Source of the DNA: Fusobacterium perfoetens ATCC 29250
Lineage (GTDB): Bacteria > Fusobacteriota > Fusobacteriia > Fusobacteriales > Fusobacteriaceae
Assembly: GCF_000622245.1 (NCBI RefSeq)
Contig: NZ_JHXW01000003.1
Coordinates: forward strand, 62,001-126,000
Direction: 5' to 3'
Length of the DNA: 64,000 nucleotides
The translations under genes were made by a program, and so were the position numbers. The notes under the pieces are model-generated. The model made no database searches, was not told the origin of the DNA, and saw only the letters and a list, made by a program, of their open reading frames with translations. Below, piece by piece: positions 8,286 through 17,059 of the stretch (positions are counted from its first letter, which is position 1; the number at the start of each line of letters is the position of its first letter).

Positions 8286-9053
8286 TTATTTAAAATATTT
8301 TAATCTTTTTGAAATTTCAGAAGAAGATTTTTTCATTTCAGAAATTAAAAAATTAGTTTTTTCTTGAGTTAAATCATCAGAAAAACAAGGACAACTGATA
8401 GCAGCAATAATTTTATTTGTTTCAGTTAAAATTGGGACAGCAACAGCTTTAATTTCTTCTGAATGTTCCATATTGTCAAAAGAAAGTTTATTAATATTAA
8501 TTTTAAAAAGTTCTTTTTTCAATTCTTCTCTATCAGTAATTGTATTCTCTGTATATTTTGGTAAAATAGGTGGAAGTAATTTATTTAATCTACTTTCACT
8601 AAGTTGACAAATTAAAATTTTACTAGCAGCACCTGCATGTAAAGGATAAATAGAATTTTCGTTTACTGAAACTTTAATTAAATCACCACTGACAATTTTT
8701 GCTATGCACCTAATTACATTATCATCTAATACACTTAATTTAAAAGTTTCTTTAAATTTTAAAGAAAGCTCTTCTAAATATGGGTGAGCTATATTTTTTA
8801 TTAAGGTATATTTATCATTTTTATTTGAAAAAATAGAAAATTTTTCTCCAAGAGAATATAGATGGTCTTCAAAATTTAAATAATTTAATTCTGTTAATAC
8901 AGATAATAATCTATGAGTAGTAGCTTTAGGTATATTTAATTCTTTTGAAATAGTAGCTTGATTTGCTTTTTCCTTATTATATAAAAAATCAAAAATTTTA
9001 TCAGCCTTTTCAATGGCAGGAACTTTTTTTTCTGTAATAACTCTCTCTTTCAA
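8286..9053 (-). CDS. IclR-family transcriptional regulator
   Basis: A 255-residue regulator with an N-terminal winged helix-turn-helix (QATISKELNIPKATTHRLLSVL segment, residues about 37-58) and a C-terminal IclR effector domain ending in AISCPCFSDDLTQEK. The start is TTG at 9053, with GAGGTGAT just upstream; no better in-frame start exists. Its gene converges on the tct-rraA operon. Neighbouring IclR proteins often control transport and catabolic genes, so it may bind the TTTCATATATGAAA palindromes at 4242 and 4343. The effector is unknown. Confidence 0.9.
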   Translation of the reverse strand: MKERVITEKKVPAIEKADKIFDFLYNKEKANQATISKELNIPKATTHRLLSVLTELNYLNFEDHLYSLGEKFSIFSNKNDKYTLIKNIAHPYLEELSLKFKETFKLSVLDDNVIRCIAKIVSGDLIKVSVNENSIYPLHAGAASKILICQLSESRLNKLLPPILPKYTENTITDREELKKELFKININKLSFDNMEHSEEIKAVAVPILTETNKIIAAISCPCFSDDLTQEKTNFLISEMKKSSSEISKRLKYFK

Positions 9054-9183
9054 TTATATCACCTCTTATTTTTTTATATTATACAATATAATTTTTAAAT
9101 ATAAAACTTATTTTTATCTTTCTTTATTAAATAGAAAAATAAAATATGATATAATAAAAAATAAAAAAATATTGGAGAAACTT

Positions 9184-11238
9184 ATGGAAAATAATTATGA
9201 AATAATTTTTGAAAAAGTAGAAAATTTAGAGAATTTAACTCCTAAAGAAAAGAAGAATCTTCTATCTTTAGGAATTTTAACATTAAAAGATTTGATTTAT
9301 TATTTTCCTAGAGCCTATGATGATAGAACAAATATAAAAAAAATAGAAGAGTTAAGAGGAAATGAATATGTGGTATTAAAAGTACAATTTTTAACTATAA
9401 CAAATCCATATCTTCCCTCAAGAGTAAAAATGACTAAAGCAAGAGCTACAGATGGAACTGGAGTTATAGATGTAGTTTGGTTTCAAATGCCTTATCTAGC
9501 AAAAACTTTAAAAGTTGGAGAAGAGTATATACTGATAGGTCAAGTAAAACCTGGATATAATTTTCAAATGACAAATCCAGAATATAAAAAAGTATCCAAT
9601 CAACAGGAAGTTTCAAAGGGAGAAATATTACCTATATATAGTACAACAAAAGCATTTACTCAAAATTCTTTAAGAAAAATTTTAAAAAAAATATTAAATA
9701 ATTATTCAAAATATTTTTATGAAAATATTCCAAATGAAATTGTAGAAAAATATAAAATTTTAGATAGAAAATCTGCTTTGAAAGAAATTCATTTTCCAGA
9801 AAATAAAAAATTATTAGAAGAAGGAAAAAGAAGATTTGCTATAGAAGAATTATTAGTATTAGAAATGGGAATTTTACAGAATAAATATGTATCTGGAAAT
9901 TTACATGAAAGAAATTATAAGTTAAAAGATAATAGAAATTTAGTAAAAAATTATCTTGAAAATTTAGGTTTTCAATTGACAAAAGCTCAGAAAAAAGTTA
10001 TTACAGAAATATATAAAGAATTAAATGAGGGAATATATATAAATAGGCTTATACAAGGTGATGTTGGAAGTGGAAAAACTATAGTAGCAATGGTTTTATT
10101 ATTATATATAATAGAAAATAATTATCAAGGTGTAATAATGGCTCCAACAGAAATATTAGCTACACAACATTATCTTTCTGTAAAAGAAGAATTTGAAAAT
10201 TTAGGAGTGAGGGTAGATTTATTAACTGGTAGTGTAAAAGGCAAGAAAAAAGAAAAATTACTTGAAGATATAAAAAATGGAGAAGCTCAACTTTTAATAG
10301 GAACTCATGCTTTAATTGAAGATAATGTAGAATTTAAAAATTTAGGATTAATAGTAATAGATGAACAACATAGATTTGGAGTTGTACAAAGAAAAAAATT
10401 AAGAGATAAAGGAATTTTGTCTAATTTATTAGTAATGAGTGCTACTCCAATTCCAAGGTCTTTAGCTTTAAGTATATATGGAGATTTAGATGTATCCATA
10501 ATAGATGAATTACCACCAGGAAGAAAACCTATAAAAACTAAATGGATAAATAATGATAGTGATTTACAAAAAGTTTATGAGTTTATTGAAAAAAAATTAA
10601 AAGAGGGAAGACAAAGTTATTTTATAGTACCATTAATAGAAGACAGTGATAAAATTTCAGCAAAATCTGTTGAAGAATATAGAGTAGAAATAGAAAATAT
10701 ATTTTTTAATAGAAAAATAGGAATTCTTCATGGAAAAATGAAAAATCAAGAAAAAGATGAAATAATGAAACAATTTAAAAATAAAGAGATAGATATTTTA
10801 CTTTCTACAACAGTAGTAGAAGTTGGGGTAAATGTGCCTAATGCAAGTATTATTACAATTATTAATGCAGAAAGATTTGGATTATCTTCATTGCATCAAT
10901 TGAGAGGAAGGGTTGGAAGAGGAGAGTATCAATCTTATTGTTTCTTAATTTCTAATAGTGATAATGATAATACTAAAGCTAGAATGAGAATAATGGAAAA
11001 AACAAATGATGGTTTTGAAATAGCTGAAGAAGATTTAAGGCTTAGAAAAGCTGGAGAAATATTTGGTGTAAAACAATCTGGTTTTAGTGATTTAAAATTT
11101 ATAGATATAACTCAAGATGTTAAAACTATAAAACTTGTAAAAGAAATTTGTTTAGATTATTTAAATAAAAATAATGGAAAAATAAATAACGAATATTTAT
11201 CAAGAGATATTTTAGATAAATTTAAAGAAAGTATTTAA
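9184..11238 (+). CDS. recG: ATP-dependent DNA helicase RecG
   Basis: A 684-residue branch-migration helicase that remodels stalled replication forks and Holliday junctions. Domain order is an N-terminal wedge (OB-fold) region, then a superfamily 2 motor: Walker A GDVGSGKT near residue 295, DEQHRFGV (DExH box), the SATPIPRSLA motif, and QLRGRVGRG in the C-terminal lobe. The start is ATG at 9184, preceded by GGAGA at 9174-9178; the frame is open upstream but has no ribosome site there and would overlap iclR. The length matches the usual 680-695 residues. TATAAT at 9150-9155 is a likely -10. Confidence 0.96.
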   Translation: MENNYEIIFEKVENLENLTPKEKKNLLSLGILTLKDLIYYFPRAYDDRTNIKKIEELRGNEYVVLKVQFLTITNPYLPSRVKMTKARATDGTGVIDVVWFQMPYLAKTLKVGEEYILIGQVKPGYNFQMTNPEYKKVSNQQEVSKGEILPIYSTTKAFTQNSLRKILKKILNNYSKYFYENIPNEIVEKYKILDRKSALKEIHFPENKKLLEEGKRRFAIEELLVLEMGILQNKYVSGNLHERNYKLKDNRNLVKNYLENLGFQLTKAQKKVITEIYKELNEGIYINRLIQGDVGSGKTIVAMVLLLYIIENNYQGVIMAPTEILATQHYLSVKEEFENLGVRVDLLTGSVKGKKKEKLLEDIKNGEAQLLIGTHALIEDNVEFKNLGLIVIDEQHRFGVVQRKKLRDKGILSNLLVMSATPIPRSLALSIYGDLDVSIIDELPPGRKPIKTKWINNDSDLQKVYEFIEKKLKEGRQSYFIVPLIEDSDKISAKSVEEYRVEIENIFFNRKIGILHGKMKNQEKDEIMKQFKNKEIDILLSTTVVEVGVNVPNASIITIINAERFGLSSLHQLRGRVGRGEYQSYCFLISNSDNDNTKARMRIMEKTNDGFEIAEEDLRLRKAGEIFGVKQSGFSDLKFIDITQDVKTIKLVKEICLDYLNKNNGKINNEYLSRDILDKFKESI

Positions 11239-11316
11239 AAAACTTTTAAAAAATAAAAAAGTATGATAGAATGAAGAGTACAATTTGAAGAAATTTTAAG
11301 GAGGAAAGAGGGAATA

Positions 11317-13032
11317 ATGAGATTTAGTAAATATTATATAAAAACTCTAAAAGAAACCCCAAAAGAAGCAGAAATAGTAAGTCACAAACTATTACTTAGA
11401 GCAGGAATGATAAAAAAATTGGCTAGTGGAGTTTATACTTATTTACCAATGGGATATAGAACTCTTAGAAAAGTAGAAAATATTGTAAGAGAAGAGATGA
11501 ATAAAGCAGGGGCTGTAGAGTTATTTATGCCTGTATTACAACCAGCTGAAATATGGCAAGAGTCAGGAAGATGGGATGTAATGGGTGCTGAAATGATTAG
11601 ACTTAAAGATAGACATGAAAGAGATTTTGTGTTAGGACCTACTCATGAAGAAGTAATAACTGATATTGTTAGAAGTGATATCTTTTCATATAAAGCATTA
11701 CCAATAAATTTATATCAAATACAAACTAAATTTAGAGATGAAAGAAGACCTAGATTTGGACTTATGAGAGGAAGAGAATTCCTTATGAAAGATGGATATT
11801 CTTTTTCAGTAGATAGAGAAGGACTTGATAAAGAATTTGATAATATGCAACAAGCTTATTCAAAAATATTCTCAAGATGTGGATTAGATTTTAGAATAGT
11901 TGATGCTGATTCAGGGGCAATTGGTGGTAGTGGTTCAAAAGAATTCCATGTTATGGCAAACTCAGGAGAAGATGAATTAATTTTCTGTGATTCTTGTCAT
12001 TATGGAGCAAATGTAGAAAAAGCTACAAATGTAATAACAAATCTTCCTAAAGAAGAATTAAAAGAACCAGTATTAGTTCCAACTCCAAATATTGCAAAGA
12101 TAGAAGATGTTGTAAAAAGTTTAGAAGTAGAAATAGAAAGAACAGTTAAAGCTATAATGTATAAAGATGTAGTTAATGATAAACCTTATATGGTATTAAT
12201 AAGAGGGGATATAGAAGTTAACGAAGTTAAAGTAAAAAATCTTATAGATACAATAGATATAGTTATGTTAACTGATGAAGAAATTCAAAAATTAGGATTA
12301 TTTAAAGGATTCATAGGACCATATGGATTAGATTTAAAATCAAAAGGAATAACAGTTATAGCTGATGAGTCTGTAATAAATATTCCTAACCACACAGCTG
12401 GAGGAAATCAAAAAGATACTCACTATTTAAATGTAAATTATGGAAGAGATTATACAGCTGATATAGTAGCTGATGTAAGAAAAGTTAAAGAAGGAGATAT
12501 CTGTTCAATCTGTGGAAAACCTTTAAGAGTAGCAAGAGGAATAGAATGTGGACATATATTTAAATTAGGTAAAAAATACTCTACTCCAATGCATGCAGTT
12601 GTATTAGATGAAAATGGAAAAGAAGTTGTTATGGAAATGGGATGTTATGGAATAGGAATTTCTAGAACAATGTCAGCTGCTATTGAGCAAAATAATGATG
12701 AAAATGGTATTATTTGGTCAACAGCAATTGCTCCATTTATAGTAGATGTAATAGCAACTAATATGAAAGATGAAGCTCAAGTTTCTTTAGCTGAAGAGTT
12801 ACATAATTTATTAGAAGAAAATGGAATAGAAACTATTTATGATGATAGAAATGAAAGAGCTGGTTTCAAATTTAAAGATGCTGACTTAATTGGATTCCCA
12901 TTTAAAGTAGTTTGTGGTAAAAAATCTTCTGAAGGAATTGTTGAATTAAAAATAAGAAGAACAAACGAGACTATTGAAATTGAAAAATCAAAAGTAGTTG
13001 AAACTGTAAAAGAATTAATGAAAAAATACTAA
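11317..13032 (+). CDS. proS: Prolyl-tRNA synthetase
   Basis: A 571-residue class II synthetase of the bacterial type with an editing insertion. Motif 1 is near LMPVLQPAEIWQESGRW, motif 2 includes TKFRDERRPRFGLMRGREF, and motif 3 is GCYGIGISRTMSAAIEQ. The YbaK-like insertion (about residues 240-390), which removes Ala-tRNA(Pro), is present. AAGGAGG lies 14 bases before the ATG, and a GA-rich stretch (AGAGGGA) lies nearer. No T-box leader was seen in the 78 bases after recG. Confidence 0.97.
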   Translation: MRFSKYYIKTLKETPKEAEIVSHKLLLRAGMIKKLASGVYTYLPMGYRTLRKVENIVREEMNKAGAVELFMPVLQPAEIWQESGRWDVMGAEMIRLKDRHERDFVLGPTHEEVITDIVRSDIFSYKALPINLYQIQTKFRDERRPRFGLMRGREFLMKDGYSFSVDREGLDKEFDNMQQAYSKIFSRCGLDFRIVDADSGAIGGSGSKEFHVMANSGEDELIFCDSCHYGANVEKATNVITNLPKEELKEPVLVPTPNIAKIEDVVKSLEVEIERTVKAIMYKDVVNDKPYMVLIRGDIEVNEVKVKNLIDTIDIVMLTDEEIQKLGLFKGFIGPYGLDLKSKGITVIADESVINIPNHTAGGNQKDTHYLNVNYGRDYTADIVADVRKVKEGDICSICGKPLRVARGIECGHIFKLGKKYSTPMHAVVLDENGKEVVMEMGCYGIGISRTMSAAIEQNNDENGIIWSTAIAPFIVDVIATNMKDEAQVSLAEELHNLLEENGIETIYDDRNERAGFKFKDADLIGFPFKVVCGKKSSEGIVELKIRRTNETIEIEKSKVVETVKELMKKY

Positions 13033-13035
13033 TTA

Positions 13036-13064
13036 AAGAGAACGACTTTTTAGTCGTTCTTTTT
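13036..13064 (+). terminator. Terminator of proS
   Basis: AGAACGACT (13039-13047) pairs with AGTCGTTCT (13052-13060), followed by a T run. Confidence 0.85.
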
Positions 13065-13103
13065 AGAAAATAGAAAAATAAGTAATCAATATAGGAGGAT
13101 AAA

Positions 13104-14891
13104 ATGATAGGTGGAAATATCCAAGGAGTTAAAGATTATTTATTAAAAGAACTTGAAAATTTATTTGAAGAAAAAATAGAAAAAGGAAAATTTTTAAGAG
13201 AAGATATTATTTTAAAAATTGTAGAAATTAGTACTTTAATAAATAAAGAAATTAGTATAGCAATAGATAGAAATGGAAAAATTTTAGATATCAATATAGG
13301 GGATAGTGGAAGTGCTACTTTACCAAAAGTAGAGTATAAAGAAAGAAAACTTTGTGGAATAAGAATTATTCATACTCACCCAAATGGAAATCCAAAACTT
13401 TCAGATGTAGATATCTCAGCACTTATAGAATTAAAATTAGATGCTATTTCAGCTGTTGGAATTAATAAAGATGGAAAGATAAATGGAATTTCAATGGGAT
13501 TTTGTAAAGTTCAAGACAATAATATTTTACATGAAGAGTATTTATCTAAAAATCTTTCTACTGTAGAAGATTATAATTATTTAGCTAAAGTTCAAGAAAT
13601 TGAAAAAGAGTTAAGAGCTAGAAATATAGATGAAGATTATAAAGAATATGCTATTTTAGTTGGAAGAGAGAGTCAAGAAAGTTTAGATGAGTTAAAAGAA
13701 CTTGCTAGTGCTTGTGATATAGAAACAGTACATATGATATTACAAAAAGGAAGTAAAATAGATAAAAGTTTTTATATTGGAAGTGGAAAAGTAATAGAAC
13801 TTGCTAGAGCTAAACAAATTAGGGCAGCTAATTTAATAATATTTGATGAAGAGTTATCAGGAATACAAATAAGAAACTTAGAAGATAATATAGGGTGTAG
13901 AGTAATTGATAGAACATCTTTGATATTAGAAATTTTTGCAAGAAGAGCTAGAACAAAAGAAGCAAAAATTCAAGTGAAATTAGCTGAATTAAAATATAAA
14001 GGAACAAGATTAATAGGTTTTGGAACTGAGTTATCTAGAATTGGTGGAGGTTTAGGAAATAGAGGGCTTGGAGAAACAAAACTAGAGTTAGATAGAAGAA
14101 AAATAAAAGATGAAATATCTAATTTGAAAACAGAATTAGAAAAAATAAAAAAAATTAGAGGAACTCAAAGAGAAAAAAGAGAAAAATCTAATATGGGAAA
14201 AATTTCTTTAGTAGGTTATACAAATGTTGGAAAATCTACTCTTAGAAACTTAATTGTAAAAAATTATTGTAAAGACAATAGTAATAAAACAGAAGATGTT
14301 TTTGCTGAAAATATGTTATTTGCTACTTTAGATACTACAGTTAGAGTTGTAGAATTAAAAGATAAAAAAGAGGTTGCTGTGATAGATACAGTTGGTTTTA
14401 TTAGAAAACTTCCACATGACTTAGTAGAAGCTTTTAAATCTACATTAGAAGAAGTAATTTTTTCTGATATATTAATACATGTAGTAGACTCATCAAGTGA
14501 AAATTTATTTAAAGAAATTTCTGTTGTAGAGGGAGTTCTTAAAGAACTTGGTTGTGAGGATAAGCCAACAATATTGGCTCTTAATAAAACAGATAAAATA
14601 AGTGAAGAAAAATTGTTGGAGATAGAGGAAAAATTATCAGCTTATGAAACAGTGAGAATAAGTGCAAAAGAGAATATAAATGTAGATTTATTATTAGAAA
14701 AAGCAATAGAAAAATTACCAGAAGATTTAAGAAAAATAGAATATATAATTCCTTATACAGATACTTCTGTATCAGCATATATTCATAATAATAGTTCTGT
14801 TTTATCAGAAGAATATCAAAATGAAGGAATATATATAGTTGCTATGGTAGATGAAAAAGTGTATAATAAATGTAGAAAGTATGAAAAATAA
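13104..14891 (+). CDS. hflX: GTPase HflX with an N-terminal JAMM/RadC-like domain
   Basis: A 595-residue ribosome-associated GTPase; HflX splits stalled or heat-damaged 70S ribosomes. The G domain begins with GYTNVGKSTLRNL (residues 371-383), then DTVGFIRKLPHDLVEAF and ALNKTD; the HflX nucleotide-binding domain and a charged linker with GGGLGNRGLGETKLELDRR precede it. The first 170 or so residues are extra relative to E. coli HflX (about 426 residues). They contain HTHPNGNPKLSDVD (H90, H92, S100, D103), which has the spacing of the RadC/JAMM metal motif. The same extension occurs, as I recall, in clostridial HflX; its function is not established. Confidence 0.95.
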   Translation: MIGGNIQGVKDYLLKELENLFEEKIEKGKFLREDIILKIVEISTLINKEISIAIDRNGKILDINIGDSGSATLPKVEYKERKLCGIRIIHTHPNGNPKLSDVDISALIELKLDAISAVGINKDGKINGISMGFCKVQDNNILHEEYLSKNLSTVEDYNYLAKVQEIEKELRARNIDEDYKEYAILVGRESQESLDELKELASACDIETVHMILQKGSKIDKSFYIGSGKVIELARAKQIRAANLIIFDEELSGIQIRNLEDNIGCRVIDRTSLILEIFARRARTKEAKIQVKLAELKYKGTRLIGFGTELSRIGGGLGNRGLGETKLELDRRKIKDEISNLKTELEKIKKIRGTQREKREKSNMGKISLVGYTNVGKSTLRNLIVKNYCKDNSNKTEDVFAENMLFATLDTTVRVVELKDKKEVAVIDTVGFIRKLPHDLVEAFKSTLEEVIFSDILIHVVDSSSENLFKEISVVEGVLKELGCEDKPTILALNKTDKISEEKLLEIEEKLSAYETVRISAKENINVDLLLEKAIEKLPEDLRKIEYIIPYTDTSVSAYIHNNSSVLSEEYQNEGIYIVAMVDEKVYNKCRKYEK

Positions 14892-14929
14892 AGAATAATA
14901 AAATTTTTAGTAATAGTCCAAAAATATTC

Positions 14930-14958
14930 TTGAATAAAAAAGAAAAATGTGATATAAT
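14930..14958 (+). promoter_or_regulatory. Promoter of the pyr operon
   Basis: TTGAAT (14930-14935), a 17-base spacer and TATAAT (14953-14958) predict a start near 14965, giving a leader of about 200 bases before pyrB. Confidence 0.75.
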
Positions 14959-15001
14959 CTCTAAAATTGTGAAAAAACAAAAGGAGGGTATTGAAAACAT
15001 A

Positions 15002-15121
15002 ATGAAAGGACTTATAAAAAATTTTTCAAAATTTTTTTATAAAGAAAATCTTTTAAATCTTTTTATTTTTCAATACACCATTTATAATTATTTTAATATT
15101 TCAAGGAATAGGAATTACTAA
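15002..15121 (+). CDS. Putative pyr leader peptide
   Basis: A 39-codon ORF starting MKGLIKNFSKFFYKENLLNL, with AAGGAGGG at 14981-14988 (13 bases before the ATG, rather far). It has no recognisable protein family and is rich in Phe, Asn and Tyr because its RNA is full of U runs. Its stop codon TAA (15119-15121) falls in the loop of the terminator hairpin that precedes pyrB. The arrangement resembles pyrL of E. coli, where a ribosome following RNA polymerase through a U-rich leader prevents terminator folding when UTP is low. The role is inferred from layout; the peptide itself probably has no function. Confidence 0.5.
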   Translation: MKGLIKNFSKFFYKENLLNLFIFQYTIYNYFNISRNRNY

Positions 15122-15147
15122 AATTGTAATTTTTATTCCTTTTTTTA
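15103..15147 (+). terminator. Pyrimidine-operon attenuator
   Basis: A 16-bp stem, including two G-U pairs, is formed by 15103-15118 and 15126-15141, with a 7-base loop and a T run to 15147. It lies inside the leader, only 16 bases before the pyrB start, and overlaps the end of the leader ORF. U-rich stretches between about 15020 and 15070 could act as UTP-sensitive pause sites. Confidence 0.75.
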
Positions 15148-15162
15148 TGAAAGGGGATAGCT

Positions 15163-16233
15163 GTGAGAAACTTTATTTCAATGAAAGAATTTGACAGAGA
15201 GGAAATTTTAGAAATCTTAAAAAGAGCTGAAGAATTAGAGAAAGACCCAAAACAGGAGTTAATTCATAATAAAATAGCTGCGACTCTTTTCTTTGAGCCT
15301 TCTACAAGAACAAGATTATCTTTTACATCAGCTTGTTTTAGAATAGGAGCGAAAGTTTTAGGGTTTGATAGTCCAGATGCTACTTCTTTAAAAAAAGGAG
15401 AAAGTTTAAGAGACACTATAAAAATGATAAATGGATATTCTGATATTGTAATAATGAGACATTTAAGAGATGGGGCAGCAAAATTTGCTGGAGATGTATC
15501 TGATATACCTATTATAAATGCTGGAGATGGGGCTAATGAACATCCTAGTCAAACTCTTTTAGATTTATATACAATAAAAAAAGAATTTGGAACTCTTGAT
15601 GGATTAGTTACAGCTTTCGTAGGAGATTTAAAATATGGAAGAACAGTACACTCACTAGCAAAGGCTCTTTCAAAATTTCAATGTAAAAAATTCTATTTTG
15701 TAGCACCAGATGAGTTACAAATTACAAAAGAAATAATAGATGAGCTAGAAGAAAAAGGAATAGAATATGAATTAGTTGATGATTATAAAGAAATATTAAA
15801 AGAAGTAGATGTTCTTTATATGACTAGAATTCAAAGAGAAAGATTTGAGAAACCTGAATTATACGAAAAATTAAAAGATGTATATATTATTTCAAAAGAT
15901 ACAATTCTTGGAAAATGTAAAGAAAATATGATAATTTTACATCCATTACCAAGAGTAAATGAAATAAATATAGATTTAGATGATACAAAACATGCTTTAT
16001 ATTTCAAGCAAGCTAAAAATGGAGTTCCTATTAGAGAAGCAATGATAGGAATAGCTCTTGATAAATTAAATATAAATTACAAAGAAAAAGAAAAAAATGA
16101 AATAATTTTTTCAAAAGAACAAGTTTGTGAAAATCATAATTGTATAACAAAATTTGAGCAAACAGATAATAAGATAGAAATAATAAATGGTAAAAAATTC
16201 TGTTATTATTGTGGAAGAGAGATAAAAAAATAG
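15163..16233 (+). CDS. pyrB: Aspartate carbamoyltransferase with C-terminal PyrI zinc domain
   Basis: A 356-residue protein. Residues 1-310 are the catalytic chain that condenses carbamoyl phosphate and aspartate, with the carbamoyl-phosphate loop FFEPSTRTRLSF and HPSQTLLDLYTI. Residues about 320-356 match only the zinc-binding part of regulatory chain PyrI: C322-x4-C327 (CENHNC) and C347-x2-C350 (CYYC). The nucleotide-binding allosteric domain of PyrI is absent and no separate pyrI follows. The start is GTG at 15163 with AAAGGGGA a few bases upstream. It is the first structural gene of the pyr operon, ten bases before pyrK. Confidence 0.95.
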   Translation: MRNFISMKEFDREEILEILKRAEELEKDPKQELIHNKIAATLFFEPSTRTRLSFTSACFRIGAKVLGFDSPDATSLKKGESLRDTIKMINGYSDIVIMRHLRDGAAKFAGDVSDIPIINAGDGANEHPSQTLLDLYTIKKEFGTLDGLVTAFVGDLKYGRTVHSLAKALSKFQCKKFYFVAPDELQITKEIIDELEEKGIEYELVDDYKEILKEVDVLYMTRIQRERFEKPELYEKLKDVYIISKDTILGKCKENMIILHPLPRVNEINIDLDDTKHALYFKQAKNGVPIREAMIGIALDKLNINYKEKEKNEIIFSKEQVCENHNCITKFEQTDNKIEIINGKKFCYYCGREIKK

Positions 16234-16242
16234 GAGGAGAAT

Positions 16243-17046
16243 ATGTTTTTAGAAGATTGCAAAGTTTTAGAAAATAAGCAAGTTTTTGGTACTTATTATC
16301 TAATGAAATTAAAAGGAGAGAAGTCTATCAATGTAGCAAAAGCTGGACAGTTTTATATGTTACAATGTAAAGGGCAAGGAACAATCCTTAGAAGACCTAT
16401 AAGTTTACACTACATTAATAAATCAGAAAATATTTTAGAATTTTATTATGAAGTAAAAGGATTAGGAACAAAAGAGTTTGCAAATTTAAAAGAAGGAGAT
16501 ACTTTAAATATCCAAGGACCATTAGGAAATGGATTTACAACTGATATTGAAAACAAAACAATAGTAGTTGTTGGTGGTGGAATGGGAATAGCTCCTACAA
16601 AACTTCTAGTAGAAAGATTAAAAGAAAATGGAAATAAAGTAATCTATATTTGTGGTGGAAGAAATAAAGGTGCTTTAGAAATAATAAAAAATATAAATCT
16701 TGAAGGAATAGAAACATATATAACTACAGATGATGGTTCTTTAGGAATTAAAGGAAATGTAACTATGCCACTAAGAACTTTATTAGAAAAAGGTGGAATA
16801 GATGGAGTTTATACTTGTGGACCTCATAAAATGTTAGAATTTGTAGGAAAAACTGCTCAAGAATTTGGAGTTTATTGTGAAGTTTCATTAGAAGAGAGAA
16901 TGGCTTGTGGAGTAAAAGCTTGTGTAGGATGTTCAATCTTAACTAATGAAGGAATGAAAAAAGTTTGTCATGATGGACCTGTTTTTGATAGCAGAGTGAT
17001 AATAGATATTAATCCAAAAAATCTAGAACCATGTGGATGTAAATAA
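16243..17046 (+). CDS. pyrK: Dihydroorotate dehydrogenase B, electron-transfer subunit
   Basis: A 267-residue iron-sulfur flavoprotein that passes electrons from dihydroorotate (via PyrD) to NAD+. Seen: the FAD-binding RRPISLH segment, the NAD-binding VVGGGMGIAPTKLL, and the [2Fe-2S] cysteines C222, C227, C230 and C242 (CGVKACVGC then VCHDGP). Normal family length. It partners with PyrD encoded 13 bases downstream, so this organism uses the NAD-linked class 1B enzyme, compatible with anaerobic growth. Confidence 0.95.
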   Translation: MFLEDCKVLENKQVFGTYYLMKLKGEKSINVAKAGQFYMLQCKGQGTILRRPISLHYINKSENILEFYYEVKGLGTKEFANLKEGDTLNIQGPLGNGFTTDIENKTIVVVGGGMGIAPTKLLVERLKENGNKVIYICGGRNKGALEIIKNINLEGIETYITTDDGSLGIKGNVTMPLRTLLEKGGIDGVYTCGPHKMLEFVGKTAQEFGVYCEVSLEERMACGVKACVGCSILTNEGMKKVCHDGPVFDSRVIIDINPKNLEPCGCK

Positions 17047-17059
17047 GGGAGGAAATAGA

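Noticed and set aside
11239-11316. T-box riboswitch before proS
   Set aside because: The gap from recG is 78 bases, too short for a T-box, and no terminator/antiterminator pair is present.
14969-15121. GTG at 14969 as start of a longer pyr leader peptide
   Set aside because: It would lie about four bases after the predicted transcription start with no Shine-Dalgarno; the ATG at 15002 has AAGGAGGG upstream, though 13 bases away.
14959-15162. PyrR-dependent attenuation of the pyr operon
   Set aside because: I found no conserved PyrR-binding stem-loop or antiterminator alternative; the leader instead has U runs and an ORF entering the terminator.
16243-17046. PyrK-like gene as a sulfide dehydrogenase subunit
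   Set aside because: It lies directly before pyrD in a complete pyr operon; the nfn-type relative is separately present at 21890.
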